A stretch of 64,000 nucleotides of DNA from positions 4,822,501-4,886,500 of the forward strand of contig NZ_LT629703.1 of NCBI RefSeq assembly GCF_900103365.1, read 5' to 3'. The translations under genes and the position numbers were made by a program. A model generated the notes under the pieces. It did not search any database. It saw only the letters and a list, made by a program, of their open reading frames with translations, and was not told the DNA's origin. Each line of letters begins with the position of its first letter. Position 1 is the stretch's first letter. The DNA comes from Afipia sp. GAS231. Lineage in GTDB: Bacteria; Pseudomonadota; Alphaproteobacteria; Rhizobiales; Xanthobacteraceae. Positions 1 to 9,012 of the stretch are shown in pieces.

Positions 1-657
1 GTCGTAAGGGCCGACCCATTCGGCGGCGTCGATGGTGCCTTTTTCGAGCGCCGGATAAATGTCACCGCCGGCAATCTGCTGCGGCACGCCGCCGACCTTG
101 GCGATGATGGTGCCGGCAAAGCCGCCGACGCGGAACTTGAGGCCCTTGAAGTCTTCCATCGACTTGATCTCTTTCCGGAACCAGCCGCCCATCTGGGCGC
201 CGGTCGAGCCGGTCGGAATGCACATCGTGTTGGATTCCTTCAGGAGGTCGTTGAGCATCTCCTGCCCGCCGCCGAACAGCAGCCAGGAAATGTGAGCCCG
301 CGTGTTCAATCCGAATGGCAGCGAAGTGCCGAAGGTGAAAGCCGGGTTCTTGCCCCAGTAGTAGTAGAGCGCGGTGTTGCCCATTTCGACGGTGCCGTTC
401 GACACGGCGTCGAGCACCTGCAGGCCCGGAACGATTTCGCCGGCGGCGAACGATTGAATCTGGAACTTGTTGTCCGTGATCTCGGCGACGCGTTTGACGA
501 AATACTCGCAGCCGCCGTAGAGCGTATCGAGTGCCTTCGGCCAGCTCGCCGTCAACCGCCACCTTATTTCAGGATTACCTTGGGCGATCGCGGGTGCGGC
601 GACTGCGCTTGCAGCGAGACCGACACCGCCGACCTTCAAGAAATCACGACGTTTCAT
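1..657 (-). CDS. TRAP transporter solute receptor, DctP/TakP type (partial)
   Basis: Periplasmic substrate-binding subunit of a TRAP transporter for organic acids. The gene reads from 657 toward the window edge, so only the first 219 codons are present and the C-terminus is missing. It opens with a twin-arginine signal (MKRRDFLK, then a hydrophobic Ala-rich stretch ending APAIAQ), which fits Tat export. The mature part has the family segments NPEIRWRLTASWPK, ALYYYWGKNP, STGAQMGGWFRKEI and AAEWVGPYD. The conserved Arg and Trp that bind the carboxylate are typical of 2-oxo acid receptors. The membrane subunits DctQ and DctM are not in view and probably lie beyond the left edge. The substrate cannot be assigned. 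Confidence 0.88.
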   Translation of the reverse strand, partial: MKRRDFLKVGGVGLAASAVAAPAIAQGNPEIRWRLTASWPKALDTLYGGCEYFVKRVAEITDNKFQIQSFAAGEIVPGLQVLDAVSNGTVEMGNTALYYYWGKNPAFTFGTSLPFGLNTRAHISWLLFGGGQEMLNDLLKESNTMCIPTGSTGAQMGGWFRKEIKSMEDFKGLKFRVGGFAGTIIAKVGGVPQQIAGGDIYPALEKGTIDAAEWVGPYD

Positions 658-934
658 GCGCTTCCCCTCTTGTTTGTGCCGATACCCGACCAAGGGACAA
701 CGATCTTGATTGTCGTTTTTGTTTTTGCCGATGGCCGATGTCTGGTTGGTGATTGAAACCCGGGCCTTCAAACGTGCGGTCAGGATGACCAATCGGGCAT
801 CGATAATCAAGCGTCCTGCGTCGACCGCAGTTGCGAGAAGCCTCGCTTTCCGATCCGACGAAAGGCTAAGGCCGCACGCTGACGCGACCGGCTTGGTCTG
901 CTACTGAAAGCGGCAACTGGCGCTGGAGCATGGA

Positions 935-2020
935 ATGGCAGACAAGAAAGTCGTGGTGGCAGGCGCGACCGGCCTGGTCGGAAATGCCGCGCTGCGGCAC
1001 TTCGGCAGCGTCGGCGGGTGCGACGTTGTGGCGCTGGCGCGGCGCAAGCCGCGTGAGCTCTACGGCGCCCGTCACGTGCCGATCGATCTGACCGATCCCG
1101 CGCAATGCCTGCGGGCTGCGGATGAAATGAAGGGCGCGACCCATCTCGTCTATGCCGCGCTCTATGAAGCGCCCAACCTGATCGACGGCTGGCGCGATGC
1201 CAACCAGATCCGCATCAACGACCGGATGCTGCGCAACCTGATGGCCGCCCTCGAGCCGGTCGCGCCTGATCTCAAGCACGTTGCACTGCTGCAGGGCACC
1301 AAGGCCTACGGCGTCCATGTCCGTCCGCTTACCGTGCCGGCGCGCGAGGGCCGCTCCGAAATGTATGAGCAGCCGAATTTCTACTGGGCGCAGGAGAATT
1401 TTTTGCGCGAGTTGCAAAGCGGCAAGAACTGGCACTGGAGCATTTTGCGCCCCGTGTTGATCGTCGGCCTCGCCATGGGCGGTGCGATGGATCTGATCCC
1501 GCCGCTGGGTGTGTATGCGGCGATGCTGCGCCAACAGGGACGCGCGCTGGATTATCCCGGAGGTGCGGCGCGGGTGTCGCAGGCGGTTGACGTCGATCTC
1601 TTGGCGCGCGCCATCGCGTGGTCGGGCGAAGCGACCACTGCGCGCAACGAGGCCTTCAACGTCACCAACGGCGATGTCTTCACCTGGGAGAATGTCTGGC
1701 CGGCGATTGCAGAGGCGCTGGACATGAAGCCGGGCGATGCCGTGCCGCTTTCGCTGGCGCAGGAATATCCGAAATGGATCGCGCGGTGGGATGCCCTGCG
1801 CCGCGAGCACGATCTGATCGCGCCGGATCTCGAGGCCTTCGTCGGCCTCTCGTTTCAATATGCCGACTACAGTATGCGTTACGGCCAGACCCAGTCGGGT
1901 CCGCCCTCGATCGTCTCGACCGTGAAGATCAATCAGGCCGGTTTTACCGAAATGATGGATACCGAAGCGATGTTCCGAAAGTGGTTTGCGCAAGCGCGGT
2001 CGAGCCGGCTGCTGCCGTAA
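935..2020 (+). CDS. SDR family oxidoreductase, PRISE-like (5-beta-reductase-like)
   Basis: A 361-residue atypical short-chain dehydrogenase. The N-terminal nucleotide-binding motif is GATGLVGNAAL at about residues 10-20. FYWAQENFLRE near residue 149 and LRPVLIVG are the signature segments of the progesterone 5-beta-reductase/iridoid synthase-like (PRISE) group, in which Tyr replaces the usual catalytic residues. These enzymes use NAD(P)H to reduce activated enones; the bacterial substrate is unknown. A GGAG site lies 7 bases before the ATG. It is convergent with the EamA gene, with only 12 bases between the stops. Reaction class is inferred; family membership is fairly secure. Confidence 0.85.
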   Translation: MADKKVVVAGATGLVGNAALRHFGSVGGCDVVALARRKPRELYGARHVPIDLTDPAQCLRAADEMKGATHLVYAALYEAPNLIDGWRDANQIRINDRMLRNLMAALEPVAPDLKHVALLQGTKAYGVHVRPLTVPAREGRSEMYEQPNFYWAQENFLRELQSGKNWHWSILRPVLIVGLAMGGAMDLIPPLGVYAAMLRQQGRALDYPGGAARVSQAVDVDLLARAIAWSGEATTARNEAFNVTNGDVFTWENVWPAIAEALDMKPGDAVPLSLAQEYPKWIARWDALRREHDLIAPDLEAFVGLSFQYADYSMRYGQTQSGPPSIVSTVKINQAGFTEMMDTEAMFRKWFAQARSSRLLP

Positions 2021-2032
2021 GGCTATTCGGCT

Positions 2033-2926
2033 CTATTGGTGACTGTCTTCCGGCGGCGTTGCGGCCACAGCCGGTGCGGCGCTGACAAGCCAGCAGCCGG
2101 CCGAGGCCACGATCAGCCCGGCGATGGCGAGTGCGCTGGGCTGCTCGCCGAGCCCTATCCACGCCAGTACGGCGACCGTTCCGGGCACCAAATAGAAATT
2201 GGCGCTGGTGCGGGCCACGCTGCCGCGAACCAGCATCGCCGAATAGAGGCCCATGCCGCCAAGCGAAACCATCAGCGTGCCCCAGGCGGTGGCTGCGACA
2301 GCAGCGCCGGTCCAATCGGCGTGCGGCGTTTCCAACAGCCACGCGCCGAGCGAAGAGACGACGGCCGCCGACAGAAACTGCACGGTGGCCCCCGGCAAAA
2401 GCGGCATGCCGCGGCAGAACCGTCCGAAATAAAGCGTTCCTGAAACCAGGCCCATGACACCGACAAAGGCCAGCACCAGACCTTGAAAGCGGGCAGGGCT
2501 TTCGAGCGCCGCCTCGCCAACCACGAGGCCGACGCCGGCCAGTCCCAGCGCCAATCCCAGCCACTGCGCCCCGCGCAGCCGCTCATGCAACAGCATCACG
2601 CCGAGGGCGGCCGTCAGCAGCGGCGTCAGCGATTGCACCAGCGCGATATGGGCCGCCGGCGCGATCGTGAGCCCGACATGCGGCGCCATCAGCCCGACCG
2701 CGTTCAACAGCGCACCGGCGACGGCACAATGCAGCCACCGCCAACCGGCGAGCGGCTGCCAGGACCTGCGCAGCACGAACATCGCAATGGTCAAAATCAC
2801 CGCGCAGGCGATCAAGCGGACGGCGACGAATAGCAGCGGCGAGAGGTGCCGCAACCCGACCTTTCCCGAGATGAAAGAGGAGCTCCAGAGCAGCACGAAC
2901 AGGAACGGCGCCAGCCTGACAAACAT
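2033..2926 (-). CDS. EamA/DMT family transporter
   Basis: An inner-membrane protein of 297 residues with about ten hydrophobic segments in two EamA repeats, the usual drug/metabolite transporter layout. The N-terminus (LAPFLFVLLWSSSFISGKVG) is the classic EamA opening, with a conserved Trp-Ser-Ser and a helix glycine. An in-frame upstream extension reaches 2977, but its first residues are translated from a dispersed repeat (2953-3011). I therefore take the ATG at 2926, which has a GGAAGCGGG ribosome site directly in front. Substrate unknown; efflux of amino acids or small metabolites is usual for the family. Confidence 0.87.
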   Translation of the reverse strand: MFVRLAPFLFVLLWSSSFISGKVGLRHLSPLLFVAVRLIACAVILTIAMFVLRRSWQPLAGWRWLHCAVAGALLNAVGLMAPHVGLTIAPAAHIALVQSLTPLLTAALGVMLLHERLRGAQWLGLALGLAGVGLVVGEAALESPARFQGLVLAFVGVMGLVSGTLYFGRFCRGMPLLPGATVQFLSAAVVSSLGAWLLETPHADWTGAAVAATAWGTLMVSLGGMGLYSAMLVRGSVARTSANFYLVPGTVAVLAWIGLGEQPSALAIAGLIVASAGCWLVSAAPAVAATPPEDSHQ

Positions 2927-2952
2927 CCCGCTTCCAGCCTCAGGCGTGATCC

Positions 2953-3011
2953 TTTTGTTTTGACGCGTTTTCTTCACGCGAACCGGTGCCCACTTCGCTC
3001 GAAAACGCTCT
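2953..3011 (-). repeat. Dispersed AGAGCGTTTT repeat, copy A (inverted orientation)
   Basis: Reading on the minus strand it starts AGAGCGTTTTCGAGCGAAGT and runs to ACGCGTCAAAACAAAA. Closely related copies sit at 9565-9669 and 16367-16460. It supplies spurious N-terminal codons (MKKTRQ...) to neighbouring reading frames. This copy lacks the terminal hairpin seen in the other two. Confidence 0.85.
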
Positions 3012-3015
3012 GGTT

Positions 3016-4329
3016 CTATCGCGGCGTGGAGAATGCCGCCTCCATCGCCTTGCGCGTCTTGATGGTGTCGTTGTTAGCATCGACCTCGACATCGCTCCAG
3101 CGCACCACCGCGCCATGGGCGATGTTGTTCTTCAACTTGACGCGATGGGCGAGCCCGATCGGCAGCGCGCCGGCGGCGAGGCTGGCGGAGGCCGGCATCA
3201 GTTTGCCCCACACCGTGTAGCCGCCCTCGCCGTCGAGCATCTCGCCGGCCCGCAGGTCGCGCTTGGCCACGGCGGCGACGTCGCCGCGAAAACCGTGCGG
3301 TTGCCCGGTCGGCTCGTTGCGCAGCGCCGCCGACAGGATCGAGATGTTCAGCTCCAGCCCGATCAGATGATAGGGCTTGTACATCGCGGCATAGCGGCCG
3401 GAGGCATCGGTCTTCAGCCCGTATTGCTTGAAGCAATCGGCGGCGTAGTCGTTCGGCGCTTCCAGCACGACATAGACGCCCCAGCGCAGGTCGCGAAACA
3501 CCGGACGCCCGTCGCGTTCCAGCGACGACACCACTTCCACGATGCCGGATTTCTCCAGTACGCCGCCGTGATCGCGCGGCCGCATCACATGCGGCAGGTC
3601 GTCGACGCCGCAGGGCGGAAACAGCAGGCCGTCCGCGGGGACGTCGAGCCCGGTGGCGTTGGCGATCGCCGCCATTTCGATCGCGGATTTGGTGCCGTCC
3701 AGAAATGAGTTGAACATCTGCGGATTCATGCCGGCCGATTGTGCTTCGCCCGCCGTCAACCCGTAATGACCCCAGACGCCATCAGGCGTCACGTCATGAT
3801 AGGCAGGCAGGTATTTGGTGCCCTTGCCGGCGGCGACGACGCGAAAGCCGGTCGCGCGTGCCCAGTCCACCATCTCGGCGGTCAGTGCCGGCTGGTCGCC
3901 ATAGGCCAGCGAATAGACCACGCCGGCCTTGCGGGCCTCCTCGGCGAGCAGTGGGCCCGCCAGCACGTCGGCCTCGACATTGACCATCACGACATGCTTG
4001 CCCGCCGCAATCGCGGCGCGGGCATGCCGGATGCCGACCGCGGGATTGCCGGTGGCTTCCACCACCACGTCCATCGCGCCGCCCGCGATCGCGCGCAGGC
4101 CATCGTCGGTGAAGGCCGTCCGCGCGATGCGATCCTGGTCCCAGCCGACCGTGCGGCAGGCCTCGCGCGCCCGGTCGCGGTCGAGGTCGATGATCACAGG
4201 TACCTCGAGCCCCGGCGTGTGCGGCACCTGCGCGAGAAACATCGAGCCGAACTTGCCGGCGCCGATCAGCGCCACGCGAACCGGCTTGCCGGCCGCAAGG
4301 CGGGCGTTGAGGAGGTGATGGAGGTTCAT
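3016..4329 (-). CDS. NAD(P)-dependent oxidoreductase with C-terminal SAF domain
   Basis: A 437-residue protein. The N-terminal Rossmann fold (VRVALIGAGKFGSMF, about residues 18-32) is of Gfo/Idh or homoserine-dehydrogenase type, followed by DVVVEATGNP and GKHVVMVNVEAD, the usual second half of the cofactor site. The central YGDQPA and AAGKGTKYLP segments mark the catalytic region. The C-terminus (about 350-437, from AVAKRDLRAGEMLDGEGGYTV) is a SAF domain like those of FlgA or sialic acid synthase, so databases often mislabel such proteins as flagellar. It lies upstream of, and points away from, the PhyH-like gene across an inverted repeat. Substrate not recognisable; a sugar-acid or branched polyol is plausible. 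Confidence 0.82.
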   Translation of the reverse strand: MNLHHLLNARLAAGKPVRVALIGAGKFGSMFLAQVPHTPGLEVPVIIDLDRDRAREACRTVGWDQDRIARTAFTDDGLRAIAGGAMDVVVEATGNPAVGIRHARAAIAAGKHVVMVNVEADVLAGPLLAEEARKAGVVYSLAYGDQPALTAEMVDWARATGFRVVAAGKGTKYLPAYHDVTPDGVWGHYGLTAGEAQSAGMNPQMFNSFLDGTKSAIEMAAIANATGLDVPADGLLFPPCGVDDLPHVMRPRDHGGVLEKSGIVEVVSSLERDGRPVFRDLRWGVYVVLEAPNDYAADCFKQYGLKTDASGRYAAMYKPYHLIGLELNISILSAALRNEPTGQPHGFRGDVAAVAKRDLRAGEMLDGEGGYTVWGKLMPASASLAAGALPIGLAHRVKLKNNIAHGAVVRWSDVEVDANNDTIKTRKAMEAAFSTPR

Positions 4330-4350
4330 GGGGGATCCGATAAATAGCCG

Positions 4351-4450
4351 GTCATTCCGGGGCGCGACGCAGTCGCGAACCCGGAATCCCGAGATGAAAA
4401 GTAATGTCGACCTTCCGGGTTCGACGCTGGCGCGTCGCCCCGGAATGACG
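4351..4450. repeat. 100-bp inverted repeat (GTCATTCCGGGGCG arms)
   Basis: GTCATTCCGGGGCGCGACGC on the left pairs with GCGTCGCCCCGGAATGAC on the right, giving a long imperfect hairpin between two genes. It belongs to the same family as 5288-5367 and, more distantly, 19750-19834. It may act as a transcription terminator, but its repetition shows it is a mobile or selfish palindromic element. Confidence 0.85.
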
Positions 4451-4458
4451 GTGCAAAT

Positions 4459-5259
4459 TTACTCCGCCGCCTGCCGATGCGCGCGCGCCAACCGCAACAG
4501 TGCGTCATCATCCACCGTCTGGATCGGCGTGAAATCGCGATGGGCGATGTATTCCGGTCGCGTCGGGGTGCGGATATAGTTCGAGACCGCGTTCAAGGTC
4601 AGATAGACGATCTTGCGCGGATAGGGCGTGATGTTGCCGGCCGAGCCGTGCACCAGATTGCCGTGGAACATCAGCATGCCGCCGGCCTTGCCGGTCGGAG
4701 CGACAATGCCGCCTTCCTTCACCAGCCTGGTCACGGTGGCCTCGTCCAGTGTCCACAGCGGATAGGACGTGGTGGCGAGGTCATGCGCGGCCGGCAAATC
4801 GCCGGCGTGCTGGCTCCGCGGCACCAGCATCAAGGGGCCGTTGATCGGCATCACCTCGTCGAGGAAGATCGCGATGTTCATGGCGCGCGGCTGCGGCATG
4901 CCGTCGTCGCGCTTCCAGGTGCCGTAATCCTGATGCCACTGCCAGACGTCGCCGGTGAAGGCGGATTTGGCGTTGATCTTGTACTGATGCATGTAGACCT
5001 TCTCGCCGAAGATCTGCTCGACCGGATCGATCATGCGCGGATGGGCGCCGAGCGCGCCGAACGCCTCGTTGTAGAGATGGGCGGCAAACGCAGTGCGCGG
5101 CGCGCCGCTCTTCTCGCGCCACACCTCCGGGCGGTCGGTGTCGTAAATGCCCTCGGCCTCGCGTGCGAGGTAGGCGACTTCCTCGGGGCTGAACAGCTCG
5201 GGCAGGAACAGCCAGCCTTCGCGGTTGAAAGAGTCGATCTGCTCTGGCGTCAATTTCAT
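4459..5259 (-). CDS. Phytanoyl-CoA dioxygenase family protein
   Basis: A 266-residue Fe(II)/2-oxoglutarate-dependent oxygenase. The iron facial triad is visible as HQD in WQWHQDYGTWKRDD (about residues 135-148) with the distal His in HGSAGNITPYPRK near 210-222. The Arg of the latter segment would bind 2-oxoglutarate. The start is the ATG at 5259, preceded by GGAGAGAACGCC; an upstream in-frame ATG at 5292 has no such site. The family includes ectoine hydroxylase and many small-molecule hydroxylases, so the substrate is open. The neighbouring SAF-oxidoreductase and GntR regulator may form one small-molecule utilisation locus. Confidence 0.87.
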   Translation of the reverse strand: MKLTPEQIDSFNREGWLFLPELFSPEEVAYLAREAEGIYDTDRPEVWREKSGAPRTAFAAHLYNEAFGALGAHPRMIDPVEQIFGEKVYMHQYKINAKSAFTGDVWQWHQDYGTWKRDDGMPQPRAMNIAIFLDEVMPINGPLMLVPRSQHAGDLPAAHDLATTSYPLWTLDEATVTRLVKEGGIVAPTGKAGGMLMFHGNLVHGSAGNITPYPRKIVYLTLNAVSNYIRTPTRPEYIAHRDFTPIQTVDDDALLRLARAHRQAAE

Positions 5260-5287
5260 GGCGTTCTCTCCTGTGTATTTTCTTTTT

Positions 5288-5367
5288 GTCATTCCGGGGC
5301 GATGCGAAGCATCGAACCCGGAATCTCGAGGTTCCGGGTCTGGTCCTTCGGACCATCCCGGAACGAC
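5288..5367. repeat. Palindromic repeat, GTCATTCCGGGGCG family
   Basis: An 80-base element starting GTCATTCCGGGGCGATGCGA and ending ATCCCGGAACGAC, with internal hairpins (GATGCGAAGCATC and GGTCCTTCGGACC). It lies between two minus-strand genes and is related to the element at 4351-4450. Confidence 0.8.
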
Positions 5368-5377
5368 AGCGTTTCAA

Positions 5378-6052
5378 TCAAGCGGCCTCGTCAGTCTCCC
5401 TCAGCCTTTCCTCGGTCATCCGTCCCGCCGTCTGCGCATGCGCCAGCGCCGCGGCCTCTGCTGCCCTGGCATTGCCGGCCAGAATCTGGGCGGCGATGGT
5501 TTCGTGTTCGGTCCAGGCGCTGTCGCGGTAATCGAGTTCGGCCAGCACGGTCGCCATCGAGCGGCGCATATGCGGCCATTGCGGCGCGATCATTTCCTCG
5601 ATCGCGGGATTGCCGGCGAGACGATAGATGGCGCGGTGAAAGTCGACGTCGAGCGCGATCAGTTGCGCCAATGGCGTGTTGCTGCCGATCGCCTGCCCGG
5701 CCTGCAGCGCCGCTTCGAGCTGTCCGCGCCCGGCTGCATCCGTCCTGGCGCGTCCGGCCGCGAGCCGGGCCGCCAGCGCATCGATGGCGCCGCGCACCTC
5801 ATAGAGCTGGCGGATGCGCGAGGGGTCCAATCTCGTCACCTCAAAGCCGCGGCGGCCGCTTTCGGCGACCAGGCCCTGCCGGTGCAGCAGATGCAGCGCG
5901 TGCGAGACCGGCTGGCGCGAGACGCCGAGCCGCTCGGCCAGCTCGTTCTGGCGGATGCGATGCCCCGGCGGCAGCGTGCGGTCGGTGATCGCCTCCAGGA
6001 TCCGGCCGTAGACCTGGTCGATCAGGTTCGGGAGCGGGTCTAACGGGATCAT
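5378..6052 (-). CDS. GntR family transcriptional regulator, FCD type
   Basis: A 224-residue DNA-binding regulator. The winged helix-turn-helix is at about residues 10-75, with the signature LPPGHRIRQNELAERLGVSR and ALHLLHRQGLV. An all-helical FCD ligand domain follows from about 80 to 215, with RGAIDALAARLAA, VDFHRAIYRLAGNP and H-rich segments that bind a metal and carboxylate ligand. A perfect palindrome (6070-6089) lies 18 bases before the start, so it probably represses itself and perhaps the cyclase gene that diverges from it. The PhyH-like and SAF genes downstream on the same strand are candidate targets. Confidence 0.9.
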   Translation of the reverse strand: MIPLDPLPNLIDQVYGRILEAITDRTLPPGHRIRQNELAERLGVSRQPVSHALHLLHRQGLVAESGRRGFEVTRLDPSRIRQLYEVRGAIDALAARLAAGRARTDAAGRGQLEAALQAGQAIGSNTPLAQLIALDVDFHRAIYRLAGNPAIEEMIAPQWPHMRRSMATVLAELDYRDSAWTEHETIAAQILAGNARAAEAAALAHAQTAGRMTEERLRETDEAA

Positions 6053-6069
6053 GCCAACCGTCCGGTTTG

Positions 6070-6089
6070 GAATACGGAATTCCGTATTC
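6070..6089. promoter_or_regulatory. Perfect 20-bp palindrome, candidate GntR operator
   Basis: GAATACGGAATTCCGTATTC is identical to its own reverse complement. It lies 18 bases upstream of the GntR start and 60 bases upstream of the cyclase reading frame, where an autoregulatory operator would be expected. FCD-type GntR proteins bind short palindromes as dimers; the pairing of this site with this protein is inference. Confidence 0.6.
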
Positions 6090-6148
6090 GGTAATTAACG
6101 CCGGTTGGACGGTGGGTCAAGAGCGAATATCCCGAGCGGGAACCGGGC

Positions 6149-8002
6149 ATGCTAAATTTACCCCTGCGCGCTAAACCACGACACGGCCGAACCGGCTGGG
6201 CTTTCGCGATCTGTTACCGTCGTCTGCGCAAGCCGCCCATCCTGCTTCTCCCGTCAGAGTTCCGATCCGTGCTGCGACCGACCATCCGAAAACGTATCCT
6301 CGGCATTGCCATCGGGCTGATCTTCCTGATGGCGATCACGTCGGCGTTGTCGACGGTGATGACGCGAAAGGTTGCCCATCAGCTCGACGAGCTCAGCAGC
6401 AAGTATGTCGAAGCCTATGGCCATCTGGCGCGGATGAATGTCCGCTCGCTCGAGCAAGCGTTGGCGTTGCGGCGGATGGTGATCGCGAAGATGCTGTCGC
6501 CGCCGGACGACGCAGGTTTTGCCGAACGTCAAAAGACTTACGAGGCCAAGGGACAGGAAATCGAGCAGGAAGCCAAGGCTGCGCGCGTCCTGATCAATGC
6601 GATCATCGACGATACCTCCACCGACTCCGACAATGCCCGGCTCGGCCGGATCGACGACCGGATCGAGCACGTCAACGGCGATCTGCGCCGCTACCTCGGC
6701 GAGGAATACCAGCGGCTGTTGTCGCTGCTCGAAGCCGGCAAGTTTGTGGAAGCCCGGTCCAGCCTCACCCGGTCCGACACGTTTCGTGACGAATTCAACC
6801 AGAAGGTCGAGGAAATCCGCACGGATATGCTGGCGCAGGTCCGCAGCGACTCCGTCGTGACGATGCGCGACCAGCAGACCGCCATCACCATATCGGCCAT
6901 TTTGACGGTGCTGGCGGCCATCCTCGGACTGATGTTCTCGCTCTTCATCTCTACCGGCATCACGCGTCCGGTACGGCGTTTGCTGGACGGCACCCGTGCG
7001 GTGGAAGCCGGCCGGCTCGACGGATCGATCGACGTCACCACGCGCGACGAAATCGGCCAACTGACGGCCGCGTTCAACAACATGGTCGAGCAGTTGCGCC
7101 ACAAGGAGCGCTTACGCGAAACCTTTGGCAGATATGTCGATCCGCGCGTGGTCGAAGGGCTGATCGATCCGAAGGCGCTGACCTCAAGCGACGGCGAACG
7201 GCGGGTGATGACGGTGCTGTTCTGCGACATGAAGGGGTTTACCGCCCTCAGCGAGGGCATGACGCCGAAGGGCCTCGTCAAGGTGATGAACCACTATCTG
7301 TCGACGATGTCGGGGCCGATCCGCAGCCATCGCGGCATCATCGACAAATATATCGGCGATGCGATCATGGCCTATTGGGGCCCTCCGTTTACCGAAAACG
7401 GCGAACAGGCGCGGCTGGCTTGCCTCGCCGCCGTCGAGATGGCCCAGCGCGGCGTGGCGTTGCGGACCGAACTGCCCGAATTGCTCGGCGTGCGGACCAT
7501 TCCGAGCGATTGCACCATCCGGATCGGCATCGCCACCGGCGAGGTGCTGGTCGGCAGCATCGGTTCGGAATTCATGATGAGCTACACCGTGATGGGTGAC
7601 GCGGTGAACCTGGCGTCGCGCCTCGAAGGCGCCAACAAGATCTATGGCACCACCTCGCTGGTCTCGGAGCCGACGATCAGGGCCGCCGGCGACGCCGTTG
7701 AAGTTCGCGAGATCGACCGGCTCGTCGTTGTCGGCCAGACCAGTGCCGAAGCGGTGTTCGAGATCATGGCCCTCAAGGAAGAACTTGGCGAGAACCAGTT
7801 GCTGTTGCGGGAGCGCTATGCCGAGGGGCTAACCGCCTATCGCACCCGAAAGTGGGATGATGCGCGTCAGGCGTTCGATGCCGCGCTCGAAGCTGTGCCC
7901 GGCGACGGGCCGTCGACGGCGATGGCCCGGCGTGTCGCGCAGTTTCAAGCCAATCCGCCGCCAGCGGATTGGGATGGCGCGTGGCGCCTCGATCAAAAAT
8001 AA
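6149..8002 (+). CDS. Membrane class III adenylate/guanylate cyclase with HAMP domain
   Basis: Makes a cyclic nucleotide from ATP or GTP at the inner membrane. Two membrane segments (ILGIAIGLIFLMAITSAL and AITISAILTVLAAILGLMFSLFI) flank a helical periplasmic sensor. A HAMP linker follows (GITRPVRRLLDGTRAVEAG), then the class III catalytic domain: LFCDMKGFTALSEG with the first metal Asp, IDKYIGDAIMAYWG with the second, and VNLASRLEGANKIYG near the end. The C-terminal tail has a helical repeat-like segment. The first ATG gives 617 residues; a GTG at 6269 (VLRPTIRKR) would remove a 40-residue leader with no membrane character and may be the true start. Family certain, nucleotide choice not determined. 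Confidence 0.9.
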   Translation: MLNLPLRAKPRHGRTGWAFAICYRRLRKPPILLLPSEFRSVLRPTIRKRILGIAIGLIFLMAITSALSTVMTRKVAHQLDELSSKYVEAYGHLARMNVRSLEQALALRRMVIAKMLSPPDDAGFAERQKTYEAKGQEIEQEAKAARVLINAIIDDTSTDSDNARLGRIDDRIEHVNGDLRRYLGEEYQRLLSLLEAGKFVEARSSLTRSDTFRDEFNQKVEEIRTDMLAQVRSDSVVTMRDQQTAITISAILTVLAAILGLMFSLFISTGITRPVRRLLDGTRAVEAGRLDGSIDVTTRDEIGQLTAAFNNMVEQLRHKERLRETFGRYVDPRVVEGLIDPKALTSSDGERRVMTVLFCDMKGFTALSEGMTPKGLVKVMNHYLSTMSGPIRSHRGIIDKYIGDAIMAYWGPPFTENGEQARLACLAAVEMAQRGVALRTELPELLGVRTIPSDCTIRIGIATGEVLVGSIGSEFMMSYTVMGDAVNLASRLEGANKIYGTTSLVSEPTIRAAGDAVEVREIDRLVVVGQTSAEAVFEIMALKEELGENQLLLRERYAEGLTAYRTRKWDDARQAFDAALEAVPGDGPSTAMARRVAQFQANPPPADWDGAWRLDQK

Positions 8003-8008
8003 CGGCGT

Positions 8009-8827
8009 TTATGCCGCCAGAAATTCCAGCACGAGCTCGCAATATTTCTGCGGCGCCTGTTCGAACATCGGATGCGTGGCGCCCGGAATCATCGCGGTAC
8101 GCGATCCCTTCACGTTGGCCGCCAGCGTATGCAGTACCTGCGGCAGCGTCCCCTTGGTATTGGCGCCGCCGATGAACAAGGTCGGCGTCTTGATCGCTTC
8201 CGCGTCCGCCTTGGAGAAGGGCGGGCGCTGGTCCTTCATCTGCCCGATCAGCGTGGTGGCGTTGTCGCGCAACAACTGCTTCGGCGTCGCCGGCAGGCGC
8301 TTCCAGGCGCCGGGGCCTTCCAGCGCATCCATGAAGATCTGCAAGCCGCCGTCGATGTCGCCCTGGGCGATCACCTCGGCGGAAGCCGCGATCCGCGCCG
8401 CCAGCGGCGAGGGGCCGGGCTTGAACGCCGGATCGAGCGTGGCGTCGAGTTCGCCGCCGGGCTCGGCCAGGATCAGCCTGCGCAGCAGATCCGGCCGCCG
8501 CTGCGCGACGCGGAAGCAGATATGGCCGCCGCGGGAATGACCCATCAGGTCGATCGGTCTGCCTTCGAGCTGCTCGATGAAGGCGATGACGTCGTCGACA
8601 TGCTGCGCGATCGAATAGGTGTCGCCGACGCCGTCCCAATGGTCGGGAAAGAAATGCCGCAGCGATACCGCGATCACACGGTGTTTCCGCGTCAGCGCGC
8701 CCAGCACCGCCGACCAGATCCTAAAATCGCAGAGCGAACCATGCACGCACACCAGCGGCGGCCCGTTGCCGGTTTCACCGACCTCGAGATAGGCCATGTC
8801 ATAACCGTTGACGCGGAGCGTTTGCAT
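8009..8827 (-). CDS. Alpha/beta hydrolase
   Basis: A cytoplasmic hydrolase of about 272 residues. The oxyanion-hole segment is VCVHGSLCDFRIW and the nucleophile elbow is LMGHSRGGH (Ser in GHSRG). An Asp is expected before PTLFIGGANT, and the catalytic His is in PGATHPMFEQ. An upstream ATG at 8863 exists, but the ATG at 8827 begins the family-like strand MQTLRVNGYDMAYLEVGE. It is convergent with the cyclase gene, only 6 bases apart. The ester or other substrate cannot be told from sequence. Confidence 0.87.
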   Translation of the reverse strand: MQTLRVNGYDMAYLEVGETGNGPPLVCVHGSLCDFRIWSAVLGALTRKHRVIAVSLRHFFPDHWDGVGDTYSIAQHVDDVIAFIEQLEGRPIDLMGHSRGGHICFRVAQRRPDLLRRLILAEPGGELDATLDPAFKPGPSPLAARIAASAEVIAQGDIDGGLQIFMDALEGPGAWKRLPATPKQLLRDNATTLIGQMKDQRPPFSKADAEAIKTPTLFIGGANTKGTLPQVLHTLAANVKGSRTAMIPGATHPMFEQAPQKYCELVLEFLAA

Positions 8828-9012
8828 GGGAGTCTCATGAAGATGGGAAGGTCTGGGGGCCATTGACTGGCTGATGCGAGAACCCCAGATCAGCGGAAGT
8901 TGTTTACGCCGTCAAGTTCCCTCAGGTTTCGGGTGGATAGCAACAATCTCCAAGCCTAGATTTGGGCTGGAAACGAAGCTGGTGGCATTGAACGGGAGAA
9001 TTGGAGCCAGCC

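Noticed and set aside
2036..2586. Several overlapping open frames inside the EamA gene
   Set aside because: Shadows of a high-GC gene; the EamA frame alone shows membrane helices and family motifs.
4350..5370. Palindromic repeats considered as a CRISPR array
   Set aside because: Only single or paired divergent hairpins with no regular repeat-spacer pattern.
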